64,000 bases of DNA from Hydrogenophaga sp. IBVHS2 (GTDB lineage Bacteria; Pseudomonadota; Gammaproteobacteria; Burkholderiales; Burkholderiaceae_C): contig NZ_NFUT01000006.1 of NCBI RefSeq assembly GCF_002127215.1, positions 1 to 64,000 on the forward strand, read 5' to 3'. Each line of letters begins with the position of its first letter. Position 1 is the stretch's first letter. A program made the translations under genes and the position numbers. The notes beneath the pieces were generated by a model. The model made no database searches. It was not told the DNA's origin and saw nothing but the letters and a program-made list of their open reading frames with translations. Below, in pieces: positions 1-8,314 of the stretch.

Positions 1-1016
1 TCGCCGGCGATGTTGATGTTGGCCACGGCGTTCTCGAACCGGCTCTGCAGGGCGCCGAGGTCGGCGCGCGAGCTGTTGATGGCGTTGATGGCCTTGTCGA
101 TGACCTTCAGAGCCACCTGGGTGTCGCCAAAGGTGTTGATGTTGATGTCGTCGAGCGACACGGCCGTTCCCGGAGGGGCGGTGTCGCCAGGGTCGCCGGT
201 GGCGGCGGCGGTGAAGGCGGCACCGAAGTCAGCCGCCACCAGGTCACGATCAGAGAAGACCTCGTAGCCGCCAGCGGACAGGGCGCGTGCAAAGACACCC
301 GTCTCGCCCGACTTGGCATTGATGGCGTCGATCACCTGGGTCGTGCGTTCGGCGGCGGTGGTGGATGCGCCGATGCCACCGAGGGCGATGTCGGCACCCG
401 CTGCGTTCTTGATGGTCCAGCCGGTGGTTCCCGCCGGGATGGCAGCGTTGGCTGCAGTGCTGGGGGCCGCCACCGTGGCCGTGAAGAACTCAGTGGCACT
501 CAGCGTGCCGAGGCTGGACGAGTTGGAGTTGACGATGGAGTCGATGGAGATGCTCTCGCCGGCGTTGGCGCCGACCTGGAAGGTGGCGTTGGCGAAGCTG
601 CCGTCGAGCAGCTTGGTGCCGTTGAAGCTGGTGGTCTTGGCCACGCGGTCGATTTCCGAACGCAGCTGGGTGACTTCGGCCTGGAGGGCCTTGCGGTCAT
701 CGCTGTTGTTGGAAGCGTTGGCCGACTGCACGGCGAGTTCGCGCATGCGCTGCAGCATGTCGCCGACCTTGCCCAGGGCGCCTTCGGCGGTCTGGGCCAG
801 CGAGATGCCGTCGTTGGCATTGCGGGCGGCGACGTTGAGGCCGCGGACCTGCGAGTTCATGCGCTCGGAGATGGCCAGGCCGGCGGCATCGTCCTTGGCG
901 GAGTTGACACGCAGGCCGGAGGACAGGCGCTGCATGGAGGTGGCGAGGGCGCCTTGCGATGCGCTCAGGTTGCGCTGAGCGGTCATCGACATCACGTTGG
1001 TGTTGATGGTGGTCAT
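1..1016 (-). CDS. fliC: Flagellin, C-terminus cut by window edge
   Basis: Filament subunit exported by the flagellar type III apparatus. The reading frame starts at the ATG at 1016-1014 (MTTINTN) and stays open for 338 codons to the window edge. Roughly 50 C-terminal residues are missing, judging by the second flagellin at 2586-3776. The conserved N-terminal D0/D1 coil (SLSAS-type start, [17 protein letters not shown], then [12 protein letters not shown]) and the start of the C-terminal coil ([20 protein letters not shown]) surround a variable Ala/Thr/Gly-rich middle. An AGGAG ribosome binding site lies just upstream. The gene follows fliD on the same strand but has its own sigma-28 promoter at 1100-1126. 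Identity to the other flagellin is very high in the conserved ends and lower in the middle. Confidence 0.95.
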   Translation of the reverse strand, partial: MTTINTNVMSMTAQRNLSASQGALATSMQRLSSGLRVNSAKDDAAGLAISERMNSQVRGLNVAARNANDGISLAQTAEGALGKVGDMLQRMRELAVQSANASNNSDDRKALQAEVTQLRSEIDRVAKTTSFNGTKLLDGSFANATFQVGANAGESISIDSIVNSNSSSLGTLSATEFFTATVAAPSTAANAAIPAGTTGWTIKNAAGADIALGGIGASTTAAERTTQVIDAINAKSGETGVFARALSAGGYEVFSDRDLVAADFGAAFTAAATGDPGDTAPPGTAVSLDDININTFGDTQVALKVIDKAINAINSSRADLGALQSRFENAVANINIAG

Positions 1017-1099
1017 GACGGACTCCTGGAAGAGTGGGGATGAAGACAACCGGCTTCAGCGGCCAGGCCACGGAAAGGATGTGTGGCCTGTTGATTGCT

Positions 1100-1126
1100 G
1101 TATCGGTGCGATGTGCTGTTTCTTGA
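1100..1126 (-). promoter_or_regulatory. Sigma-28 (FliA) promoter of the first flagellin
   Basis: Read on the minus strand, a -35 box TCAAGAAA (1126-1119) and a -10 box ACCGATAC (1107-1100) are separated by exactly 11 nt. The enterobacterial FliA consensus is TAAAGTTT-N11-GCCGATAA. The same architecture recurs before the other flagellin, before flgM and before the leucine-rich gene at 8315. It sits in the 136-nt gap between fliD and this flagellin, so the flagellin can be transcribed on its own. Confidence 0.8.
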
Positions 1127-1152
1127 GCCGCAAGCACCTGGGTGCCGCAAGA

Positions 1153-2565
1153 TCAGCCGCTGCTCTTGTTCCAGAGCGTGATCTGTTGAGCCACGTAGGC
1201 GTTGAGCGAGTTCATCCGCGAGACCATGGCGTCCATGGCGTTGTACTGGGCCAGATAACGGGCCTCGGCCCGGCTGGCCTTGTCGACCACCCGGTCCATT
1301 TCCTTCTCGTTGCGCTGGATGGCGTTGCGCAGCGATGAGGTCCGTGTCGACAGGGTCCCTCCCGAGGCGACCAGACCATCGGCGAAGGCATCCAGCTTGA
1401 GGCCGAATCCCTTGAGGGTCGGGTCTTCGCTGGCTGCACCGAACAGACGGCTGAGTTCAGCCGGTCGGTCCATGGCGGCATCCAGTTTGGTGCTGTTGAT
1501 GGCCATCTTCCCGTCGGCCTTGATCTCGATGCCGATGTCCGAGAGGCGAGAGAACGCGCCGCCAGGTGTTTCGGACCGCACCATGCTGCGCAAGGCGCGC
1601 TGCAGACCCACCGCAGTCGAGTCGCCTTGCAACGAGCCCTTGACCTTCGTGTCGGGATCGAACTTGGTCGAACTGGCCAGCATGTCGGCCAGTGCGTTGT
1701 AGGCATCCACGAAGCCTTGGACCGACTTGCGCATGCTGTCCTTGTCGATGCCGACCGAGATGTCTGCGGCCGTGGTCGTCGGCTTGAGCAGGTTCAAGGT
1801 GATGCCCGGGAGAGCATCCTTCACGGTGTTGCTGCCCGACTCGATGGTCACGCCGTTGACCTTGGCCACTGCATTCGTGCCTGCCTGGGTCAGGCTCATG
1901 CCGGACCCCGAGAGGCTGGTGAAGGCCAGTCGCCCCAGATCCTTGCCGTCCGTGGCGTTGGTGTCGGTCGCACTCACCTGGTAACCCAGGGCTTCACCTG
2001 TGTCCTTCGAGCGCATGAGCAGTCGCTCGCCCGAGGCATCCCGAAGCACAGTGGCCGTCACGCCCGCATTGGCGGCATTGATCTGTGCCGCGATGTCGGT
2101 GAGCTTGTCCTTGCCCTCGGTCACCTCAAGGGTGATGGGGGTGGCGGTGCCCGCCGCGAAGGTGCCGCTGCTCCAGTCCCCCAGGGTGATGGTCAGACTG
2201 CCCGTGCCCATGCCGCTGTCCACCGGCACGGCGCTGCTGGCCGTTGACTGGGCCTTCGCCAGCGAGATGACCTCCAGCGAGAGCGCTGTGGGTGCAGTGC
2301 CTTCGGCCACAGAGACCGTCACCGATTCGGGCTGCGAAGAGCTCGCCTTGACCTGGGTGAAGGTGTTGGCTGCCGCCAGCTTGGCTCCGGCGTCACCCAG
2401 GGTGTTGACCATGGATGTGATGGTGCCGAACACCGAGAGCTTGGCCTGAAAGCCGTTGGCATCCTTCTGCAGCTGGGTGAGCGGCGCACGCTCCAGCGCC
2501 ACCAGCTGAGAGACGATGCCCTTGATGTCGATACCGCTGGCGAGTCCAGGGGAAGAGATGGCCAT
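1153..2565 (-). CDS. fliD: Flagellar hook-associated protein 2 (filament cap)
   Basis: FliD forms the cap at the filament tip and helps flagellin fold into the growing filament. The 470-residue product begins MAISSPGLASGIDIKGIVSQL, the typical FliD N-terminus, and ends in a long coiled coil (ARYLAQYNAMDAMVSRMNSL), the D0/D1 C-terminal part. Length is usual for the family. The start at 2565 is preceded by GAAGGAG. It lies 20 nt after the stop of the upstream flagellin, so it is probably read from that flagellin's sigma-28 promoter. Flanking of fliD by two flagellin copies is unusual. Confidence 0.95.
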   Translation of the reverse strand: MAISSPGLASGIDIKGIVSQLVALERAPLTQLQKDANGFQAKLSVFGTITSMVNTLGDAGAKLAAANTFTQVKASSSQPESVTVSVAEGTAPTALSLEVISLAKAQSTASSAVPVDSGMGTGSLTITLGDWSSGTFAAGTATPITLEVTEGKDKLTDIAAQINAANAGVTATVLRDASGERLLMRSKDTGEALGYQVSATDTNATDGKDLGRLAFTSLSGSGMSLTQAGTNAVAKVNGVTIESGSNTVKDALPGITLNLLKPTTTAADISVGIDKDSMRKSVQGFVDAYNALADMLASSTKFDPDTKVKGSLQGDSTAVGLQRALRSMVRSETPGGAFSRLSDIGIEIKADGKMAINSTKLDAAMDRPAELSRLFGAASEDPTLKGFGLKLDAFADGLVASGGTLSTRTSSLRNAIQRNEKEMDRVVDKASRAEARYLAQYNAMDAMVSRMNSLNAYVAQQITLWNKSSG

Positions 2566-2585
2566 GCGGTAGCTCCTTCAGTTGA

Positions 2586-3776
2586 TCACGAACGCAGCAG
2601 CGACAGCACGCCCTGCGGAACCTGGTTGGCCTGGGCCACCATGGCGGTGCCGGCCTGCTGCAGGATCTGGGCGCGCGACAGGGCGGCGGTTTCCTTGGCG
2701 AAGTCGGCATCCACGATGCGGCCACGGGCAGCGGATATGTTCTCGCCGGCGATGTTGATGTTGGCCACGGCGTTCTCGAACCGGCTCTGCAGGGCGCCGA
2801 GGTCGGCGCGCGAGCTGTTGATGGCGTTGATGGCCTTGTCGATCACCTTCATGGACAGCTGGGCATCACCGAAGCTGGTGATGTTGATGTCATCCAGTGC
2901 GATCGCCGAGGCGGGCGGTGCGGTGTCGCCGGGGGCGCCGGTGGTGCCGGCGGTGAAGGCGGCACCGAAGGTGGTGGCAGCCGTCAGATCGCGATCGGAG
3001 AAGACCTCGTAGCCCGTGACGGCGCCAGCGGTATAGACCGGGCGGGCGAACACACCGGTGTCCGAGGACTTGGCGTTGATGGCGTCGATCACCTGGCTGG
3101 TGCGCTGCACTGCGGTCGTGGCCTCCGCAATCGGCCCGAGGTTGACGGCGGTACCGGCTGCGGTGGTGATGGTCCAGCCGGCGGTGCCGGCCGGAATGGC
3201 CGCCAGGGGCAGTGCGCCGGTGGCATTGACCGTGGACGATACGAACATTTCCGTGGCCGACAGCGTACCCAGGTTGGCCGAGTTGGCGTTGACGATGGAG
3301 TCGATCGAGATGCCTTCACCTGCATTGGCGCCCACCTGGAAGGTGGCATTGGCGAAGGTGCCGTCGAGCAGTTTGGTGCCGTTGAAACTGGTGGTCTTGG
3401 CCACGCGGTCGATCTCTTGGCGCAGCTGGGTCACTTCTGCATTGAGCGCTGCGCGGTCATCGTTGTTGTTCGAGGCGTTGGCCGCCTGCACCGCCAGTTC
3501 GCGCATGCGCTGCAGCATGTCGCCCACCTTGCCCAGGGCGCCTTCGGCCACCTGGGCCAGCGAGATGCCGTCGTTGGCATTGCGGGCCGCCACGTTGAGG
3601 CCGCGCACCTGCGTGTTCATGCGCTCGGAAATGGCCAGGCCGGCGGCGTCGTCCTTGGCGGAATTGACGCGCAGGCCGGAAGACAGGCGCTGCATGGACG
3701 TGGCCAGTGCGCCCTGCGACGAGCTCAGGTTGCGCTGAGCGTTCATCGACATGATGTTGGTGTTGATCGTGGTCAT
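2586..3776 (-). CDS. fliC: Flagellin, complete copy
   Basis: Complete flagellin of 396 residues. I chose the ATG at 3776-3774 ([15 protein letters not shown]) because it has an AGGAG site 6-7 nt upstream and matches the flagellin N-terminus; the frame is open further upstream but that part lacks flagellin features. The N-terminal D0/D1 domain ([17 protein letters not shown]), a variable middle and the C-terminal coil ending [12 protein letters not shown] are all present. The first 101 nt of the window match this gene perfectly (2743-2843). It is the first gene of a flagellin-fliD transcript driven by the sigma-28 promoter at 3899-3925. Confidence 0.96.
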   Translation of the reverse strand: MTTINTNIMSMNAQRNLSSSQGALATSMQRLSSGLRVNSAKDDAAGLAISERMNTQVRGLNVAARNANDGISLAQVAEGALGKVGDMLQRMRELAVQAANASNNNDDRAALNAEVTQLRQEIDRVAKTTSFNGTKLLDGTFANATFQVGANAGEGISIDSIVNANSANLGTLSATEMFVSSTVNATGALPLAAIPAGTAGWTITTAAGTAVNLGPIAEATTAVQRTSQVIDAINAKSSDTGVFARPVYTAGAVTGYEVFSDRDLTAATTFGAAFTAGTTGAPGDTAPPASAIALDDINITSFGDAQLSMKVIDKAINAINSSRADLGALQSRFENAVANINIAGENISAARGRIVDADFAKETAALSRAQILQQAGTAMVAQANQVPQGVLSLLRS

Positions 3777-4191
3777 GACTAACTCCTGAAAGGGTTGTGA
3801 GAAGGTGACCCGGTTCCCTGCACCTCGGGCCTCACCGCCACTGCTCGCCGCCCTGAGGGCCGGACGACGAACCCCTTTCAGCGAAGTTCGTTGAGTCAAT
3901 TTCGGTGATGAGGGTGAATTCTTGAGATTTGGCGGACGGGCAGCGCGTGGATAAGCGGCTGCGCAGCCCGCCAATTCGGTGCTTTGCGCGCCTCGGCCGT
4001 CGCAGAGGCGGGACCGGTTTGAGAACCAAAGATGTAGGCGTCTGGATGACACGCTGTGAGGGCTTTGCCGACGCGTCGAACAGCCGTTTACCGATTCAAG
4101 TTTCTTTACCGGTCGACACAATTACTCACATCGGGACAGCAGTTGTTGCAAGACACCGCCCACCCCACCACCGAGATTCAAGGAGCACGAC
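3777..4191. other. Divergent intergenic region between flagellin and flhDC
   Basis: No gene is visible in this 415-nt stretch. It carries the flagellin sigma-28 promoter (minus strand, 3899-3925). Toward flhD on the plus strand it holds a possible promoter: TTCAAG at 4095-4100 and CACAAT at 4117-4122, 16 nt apart. It is less GC-rich than the surrounding coding sequence. An AAGGAG site precedes flhD. Confidence 0.6.
3899..3925 (-). promoter_or_regulatory. Sigma-28 (FliA) promoter of flagellin-fliD
   Basis: On the minus strand TCAAGAAT (3925-3918) is followed after 11 nt by ACCGAAAT (3906-3899). Spacing and cores (TCAAG and CCGA) match the FliA class and the promoters before the other flagellin and flgM. 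The start codon lies about 115 nt downstream of the predicted transcription start. Confidence 0.8.
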
Positions 4192-4536
4192 ATGGACAGC
4201 GAACAACTTCTGGCAGAGATCCGCGAAGCCAACCTCACCTACCTGATGCTGGCCCAGAACCTGATCCGCAAGGACCGTGCTGAAGCCCTCTACCGCCTGG
4301 GCCTGACCGAGGAAGCCGCCGACCTGCTGGCCATGCTGACCCCGGCCCAGCTGCTCAAGATCGCCTCCACCAACATGCTGCTGTGCCGCTTCCGGGTGGA
4401 CGACGACATGGTCTGGAACCTGCTGACCAACCACAACGTGAAGAAGGTGGAGAACAGCACCACCACCCAGCTGCACGCCTCCATCCTGATGGCCGGCAAG
4501 TTCGCCGAGAGCATGTCCACCGCCGCTGCCCACTGA
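4192..4536 (+). CDS. flhD: Flagellar master regulator subunit FlhD
   Basis: FlhD joins FlhC in the FlhD4C2 activator, which turns on class II flagellar operons with the housekeeping sigma factor. The 114-residue product has the characteristic start (LLAEIREANLTYLMLAQNLIRKD) and a C-terminal part typical of FlhD (LLKIASTNMLLCRFRVDD). AAGGAG precedes the ATG. flhC follows after 38 nt, forming the usual flhDC operon. Confidence 0.96.
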   Translation: MDSEQLLAEIREANLTYLMLAQNLIRKDRAEALYRLGLTEEAADLLAMLTPAQLLKIASTNMLLCRFRVDDDMVWNLLTNHNVKKVENSTTTQLHASILMAGKFAESMSTAAAH

Positions 4537-4574
4537 GCCGCACCCTCCGCAGCAACCGCAGACAGGAGAATCCC

Positions 4575-5114
4575 ATGGCCACCCCGAAAAGCATCCTCAA
4601 TGAATCGCGCGACATCGAGCGCGCCGTGGCCCTGATCCAGCTGGGCGCCCGCCTGCAGGTGCTGGAGTACGAGACCAGCCTGTCGTACGAGCGGCTGCTG
4701 CGCCTGTACAAGGAAGTGGCCGGCAAGAGCCCGTCCAAGGGCCAGCTGCCCTTCTCCACCGACTGGTTCCTGACCTGGCAGCCCAACATCCACGCCTCGC
4801 TGTTCCTCAACATCCACGAGTACCTCTCCAAGACCAGCGAGCTCGAGGAGATCGACACCGTCATCAAGGCCTTCCGCCTGTACAGCGAGCAGATGACGGC
4901 CAGCGCCATCGAGCCGCTGCTGTCCATCACCCGTGCCTGGCGCCTGGTGAAGTTCGTGGACAACGGCATGCTGACCCTGACCAAGTGCTCCTGCTGCGGC
5001 GGTCACTTCGTGACCGAGCCCTACGAGAACGCCCGCCAGTTCGTCTGTGGCCTGTGCCAGCCGCCGGCCCGCGCCGGCAAGGGCAGCAGCCAGGGCGGCC
5101 TGCGCCTGCACTGA
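4575..5114 (+). CDS. flhC: Flagellar master regulator subunit FlhC
   Basis: The DNA-binding partner of FlhD in the class I master regulator. The ATG at 4575 is preceded by ACAGGAGA and gives a 179-residue protein, MATPKSILNESRDIERAV. The zinc-binding cysteines of the family are visible near residues 138-162: CSCCGGHF, then CGLCQP. It is the last gene of the operon; a strong terminator follows at 5141-5164. Confidence 0.96.
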   Translation: MATPKSILNESRDIERAVALIQLGARLQVLEYETSLSYERLLRLYKEVAGKSPSKGQLPFSTDWFLTWQPNIHASLFLNIHEYLSKTSELEEIDTVIKAFRLYSEQMTASAIEPLLSITRAWRLVKFVDNGMLTLTKCSCCGGHFVTEPYENARQFVCGLCQPPARAGKGSSQGGLRLH

Positions 5115-5140
5115 ACCCGATTCCCCTTCAAAGCCCGAAT

Positions 5141-5164
5141 AAGCCCCCCAACGGGGGCTTTTTT
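5141..5164 (+). terminator. Rho-independent terminator after flhDC
   Basis: AAGCCCCC (5141-5148) pairs with GGGGGCTT (5153-5160) around a CAAC loop, followed directly by more T residues (six in a row counting the stem end). It separates flhDC from the motor operon. Confidence 0.85.
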
Positions 5165-5168
5165 GCGT

Positions 5169-5196
5169 TCATGTCCGATCGGGTTCTGGCCGATAG
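5169..5196 (+). promoter_or_regulatory. Possible sigma-28 promoter of motAB-cheYZ
   Basis: A good FliA -10 box, GCCGATAG, lies at 5189-5196, about 60 nt before motA and directly after the flhDC terminator. The -35 side is weak (TCATGTCC at 5169-5176) and the spacer is 12 rather than 11 nt. motAB are sigma-28 genes in well studied peritrichous bacteria, so the assignment is plausible. Confidence 0.5.
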
Positions 5197-5255
5197 TCAT
5201 TGCATCGCACCGCCTCTGCGCGCGCTTCACCCATACAACAGACAGGTCCTCCGCC

Positions 5256-6119
5256 ATGTTCGTGATCATCGGTTTCCTGTTCTCGATGGCCTGCATCTTC
5301 GGGGTGTACATCGGCCACGGGGGCAACATCGGCGTGGTGCTCAAGGCACTCCCCTTCGAGATGACCACCATCCTCGGGGCTGCCCTGGGCGCCTTCCTCA
5401 TCAACAACCAGATGAAGGTGGTCAAGGCCGCCTTCAAGGGCATGGCCGGCTGCTTCAAGGGCAGCCACTTCACCAAGGACCGCTACATGCAGCTGCTGGC
5501 GCTGCAGTACGACCTGCTGCAGAAGGCCCGCAAGGAAGGCCTGATGGCCATCGAGCAGGACGTGGAGAACCCGGACCAGTCGCCGGTGTTCAAGAAGTAC
5601 CCCACCATCGCCTCGGACCACCATGTGGTCGAGTTCATCACCGACTACCTGCGCATGATGGTCTCGGGCAACCTCAATGCCCACGAGATCGAGGCCCTGA
5701 TGGATGCCGAGATCGAGACCCACCACCAGGAGGCCCATGCCCCGGTGGCGGCCGTCGGTCGCCTGGCCGGTGGCCTGCCGGCCTTCGGCATCGTGGCCGC
5801 CGTGCTGGGCGTGGTCAACACCATGGGCTCGGTGGGTCAGCCGCCGGCGGTGCTGGGCGGCATGATCGCCTCCGCCCTGGTCGGTACCTTCCTGGGCATC
5901 CTGCTGGCCTACGGCGTGTTCGAACCCATCGGCGGCCTGATGGAGCAGAAGGTCGAGGAAAGCGGCAAGGAATTCCAGTGCATCAAGACCACGCTGCTGG
6001 CCAGCATGCAGGGCTACTCGCCGGCCACCGCCATCGAGTTCGGCCGCAAGGTGCTGTTCTCCGACGTGCGCCCGAGCTTCAGCGAGCTCGAAGGCCACGT
6101 GAAAGGCAAGAAGGCATGA
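5256..6119 (+). CDS. motA: Flagellar motor stator protein MotA
   Basis: Inner-membrane stator subunit that conducts protons with MotB and turns the rotor. I place the start at 5256 (MFVIIGFLFSMACIFGVYIG), which begins with the first membrane helix and gives 287 residues, the usual length; a frame extension upstream runs back through the promoter and terminator. Hydrophobic segments lie near residues 1-20, 30-48, 168-190 and 205-225, with a large cytoplasmic loop between the second and third. motB follows after 27 nt. Confidence 0.95.
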   Translation: MFVIIGFLFSMACIFGVYIGHGGNIGVVLKALPFEMTTILGAALGAFLINNQMKVVKAAFKGMAGCFKGSHFTKDRYMQLLALQYDLLQKARKEGLMAIEQDVENPDQSPVFKKYPTIASDHHVVEFITDYLRMMVSGNLNAHEIEALMDAEIETHHQEAHAPVAAVGRLAGGLPAFGIVAAVLGVVNTMGSVGQPPAVLGGMIASALVGTFLGILLAYGVFEPIGGLMEQKVEESGKEFQCIKTTLLASMQGYSPATAIEFGRKVLFSDVRPSFSELEGHVKGKKA

Positions 6120-6146
6120 GCCACCTGAGCCCGGCAGGAGGCTGAC

Positions 6147-7190
6147 ATGGCCAACGGCAAGCAGCTCCAGCCCATCATCATCAAGCGCATCAAGAAGGGC
6201 GGCCATGCCGCTCACGGTGGCGCCTGGAAGATCGCCTACGCCGACTTCGTGACGGCCATGATGGCGTTCTTCCTGCTCATGTGGCTGCTCGGCTCCACCG
6301 CCAAGGGCGAACTGCAGGGCATCGCCGAGTACTTCCAGAACCCGATCAAGGTCTCGCTCATGGGCGGCACCGGCACCGGCAACAGCGACAGCATCCTGCC
6401 CGGTGGTGGCCGCGATCTGTCGAAGCAGGCGGGCCAGGTCGACAGCGGCGACGCCGAGCGCGCCGCCAAGATGATGGGCGCCCAGATGGCCCGTGCCGAC
6501 GACGTCAAGCGCGAGCGGCTGCGCCAGGAACAGGCCCGGCTGGACGATCTGGAGAACAGCATCCGCAACCTCATCGAGAGCAAGGCCGAGCTGGCCGCCT
6601 TCAAGGACCAGATCCAGCTGCAGAAGACGCCGGACGGCCTGAGCATCCTGATCGTGGACAACCAGAACCGGCCGATGTTCGACACCGGCAGCGCCCTGGT
6701 CAAACCCCACATGCGGGAGATCCTGCAGACCATCGGCAAGGCCATGGGCAAGGTGGAGAACCGCATCACGCTGTCCGGCCACACCGACGCCACGCCCTAT
6801 GGCAACGGCGACCGGGGCTACAGCAACTGGGAGCTCTCGGCCGACCGCGCCAACGCCACCCGCCGCGAACTGGTGGCCGGCGGACTGCCCGACGACAAGC
6901 TGGTGCGGGTGGAAGGCCTGGCATCGAGCCGCCTGCTGTTTCCGGCCCGCCCCAACGACCCGGCCAACCGCCGCATCAGCATCGTCATCATGACCCGCGA
7001 GGCCGAGGAGCGCATGCTGCCGGCCCCAGGTGCCCCTCAGCCCGTCAAGGCCGAGCCCGATGCCGCGGCCGCCGCGCCGGCGGTGACCACCTCGCAGGCG
7101 CCGGCCACCGGCCCGGTGGTGGTGCCGCCGCGGCCCGCGCTACAGATTCCCGTCGATATGACGAAAACCCAGGCAACGCCGCGTCCCTGA
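6147..7190 (+). CDS. motB: Flagellar motor stator protein MotB
   Basis: Anchors the stator to peptidoglycan. One N-terminal membrane helix carries the proton-binding Asp in [21 protein letters not shown] plug/linker region follows, then the OmpA-like domain with [21 protein letters not shown] (about residues 210-230). The tail after residue 290 is Ala/Pro-rich and probably unstructured. The 347-residue length is slightly longer than enteric MotB because of this tail. GCAGGAGG upstream fits the start. Confidence 0.95.
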   Translation: MANGKQLQPIIIKRIKKGGHAAHGGAWKIAYADFVTAMMAFFLLMWLLGSTAKGELQGIAEYFQNPIKVSLMGGTGTGNSDSILPGGGRDLSKQAGQVDSGDAERAAKMMGAQMARADDVKRERLRQEQARLDDLENSIRNLIESKAELAAFKDQIQLQKTPDGLSILIVDNQNRPMFDTGSALVKPHMREILQTIGKAMGKVENRITLSGHTDATPYGNGDRGYSNWELSADRANATRRELVAGGLPDDKLVRVEGLASSRLLFPARPNDPANRRISIVIMTREAEERMLPAPGAPQPVKAEPDAAAAAPAVTTSQAPATGPVVVPPRPALQIPVDMTKTQATPRP

Positions 7191-7227
7191 ACGCAGCCAC
7201 CACACCCACAGCCAGCGGAGGCTCTGC

Positions 7228-7614
7228 ATGTCCACGCCGATGAAATTCCTGATCGTTGACGACTTCTCCACCATGCGCCGCATCGTGCGCAACCTGCTCA
7301 AGGAGATCGGCCATGCCGACGCCGACGAGGCCGAGGACGGTGCGATCGCCCTGAGCAAGCTCAAGGCGGGCAACTTCAACTTCGTGGTGACCGACATCAA
7401 CATGCCCAACATGAACGGGTTCGAGCTGCTGTCGGCCATCAAGCAGGACGAGAAGCTCAAGCACCTGCCGGTGCTCATGGTCACGGCCGAGGCCCGCAAG
7501 GAAGACATCGTGATGGCCGCGCAGAACGGTGCGGCCGGCTACATCGTCAAGCCCTTCACCAAGGCCACCCTCGAAGAGAAGCTCGCGAACATCTTCAAGA
7601 AACTCGGCCTGTGA
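7228..7614 (+). CDS. cheY: Chemotaxis response regulator CheY
   Basis: Single receiver domain, 128 residues. Phosphorylated CheY binds the motor switch and changes rotation. The acidic pair in [11 protein letters not shown], the phosphorylation Asp in [14 protein letters not shown], the Thr in VTAEA and the Lys in YIVKPF are all present. It is followed by cheZ and shares the motAB transcript; cheA and cheW are not in this window. Confidence 0.97.
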   Translation: MSTPMKFLIVDDFSTMRRIVRNLLKEIGHADADEAEDGAIALSKLKAGNFNFVVTDINMPNMNGFELLSAIKQDEKLKHLPVLMVTAEARKEDIVMAAQNGAAGYIVKPFTKATLEEKLANIFKKLGL

Positions 7615-7626
7615 AGGAGTAGAGCC

Positions 7627-8259
7627 ATGACGCCAACCCCTGAAACCCAGGCCGCCCCGACCAGCCAGGTCGGCAACAACGAGATGTTCCAGCAGCTCGG
7701 TGCCATCACGCGCCAGCTGCACGATGCGCTCAAGGAACTGGGCTACACCGACAAGCTCAAGGGCACGGTCGATCAGCTGCCCGATGCACAGAGCCGGCTG
7801 TCCTACATCGCGCGGCTCACCGGCGAGGCCGCCGAGAAGGTGCTCAGCCAGGTCGAGCAGGCCAAGTCCGAGCAGGAGCAGCTCATGCAGCGCGGCCGCG
7901 ATCTGGCCGACACCATCCGCCGCGTGCCGGGCCTGCGCCACGCCATGCCCGAACTCATGGAATGGTCGACCGATGTGGTGGCCCTGAGCGAGAAGACCGA
8001 TGGCCGCCTGACCGAGATCATGATGGCCCAGGACTTCCACGACCTCACCGGTCAGGTGATCGCCCGGGTGGTTCAGCTGGCCGGCACCATCGAGGAACAG
8101 CTGCTGGGCCTGCTGCTGCAGAGCGCCCCGGCCGGTCAGCCCGGCCAGGACGCGTCGTGCGAGGCCCTGGCCGGCCCGGTGGTCAACGCCGACGGCCGTA
8201 CCGATGTGGTGACCGACCAGAAGGGCGTGGACGACCTGCTGGCCAGCCTGGGGTTCTGA
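7627..8259 (+). CDS. cheZ: CheY-P phosphatase CheZ
   Basis: Removes the phosphate from CheY. The catalytic segment MAQDFHDLTGQVI contains the Asp and Gln of the family (D143 and Q147 in E. coli numbering). The C-terminus VDDLLASLGF is the CheY-binding helix. Length, 210 residues, is typical. A perfect palindrome (CTCCCGG/CCGGGAG, 8262-8275) follows the stop but has no T run. Confidence 0.95.
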   Translation: MTPTPETQAAPTSQVGNNEMFQQLGAITRQLHDALKELGYTDKLKGTVDQLPDAQSRLSYIARLTGEAAEKVLSQVEQAKSEQEQLMQRGRDLADTIRRVPGLRHAMPELMEWSTDVVALSEKTDGRLTEIMMAQDFHDLTGQVIARVVQLAGTIEEQLLGLLLQSAPAGQPGQDASCEALAGPVVNADGRTDVVTDQKGVDDLLASLGF

Positions 8260-8314
8260 GACTCCCGGCCGGGAGACCTCTTCGGGGGCGCATCCATCGG
8301 CCCCTGGATGGATG

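Noticed and set aside
8262..8275. Perfect palindrome CTCCCGG/CCGGGAG between cheZ and the convergent leucine-rich gene.
   Set aside because: No loop of useful size and no T run on either side, so not called as a terminator.
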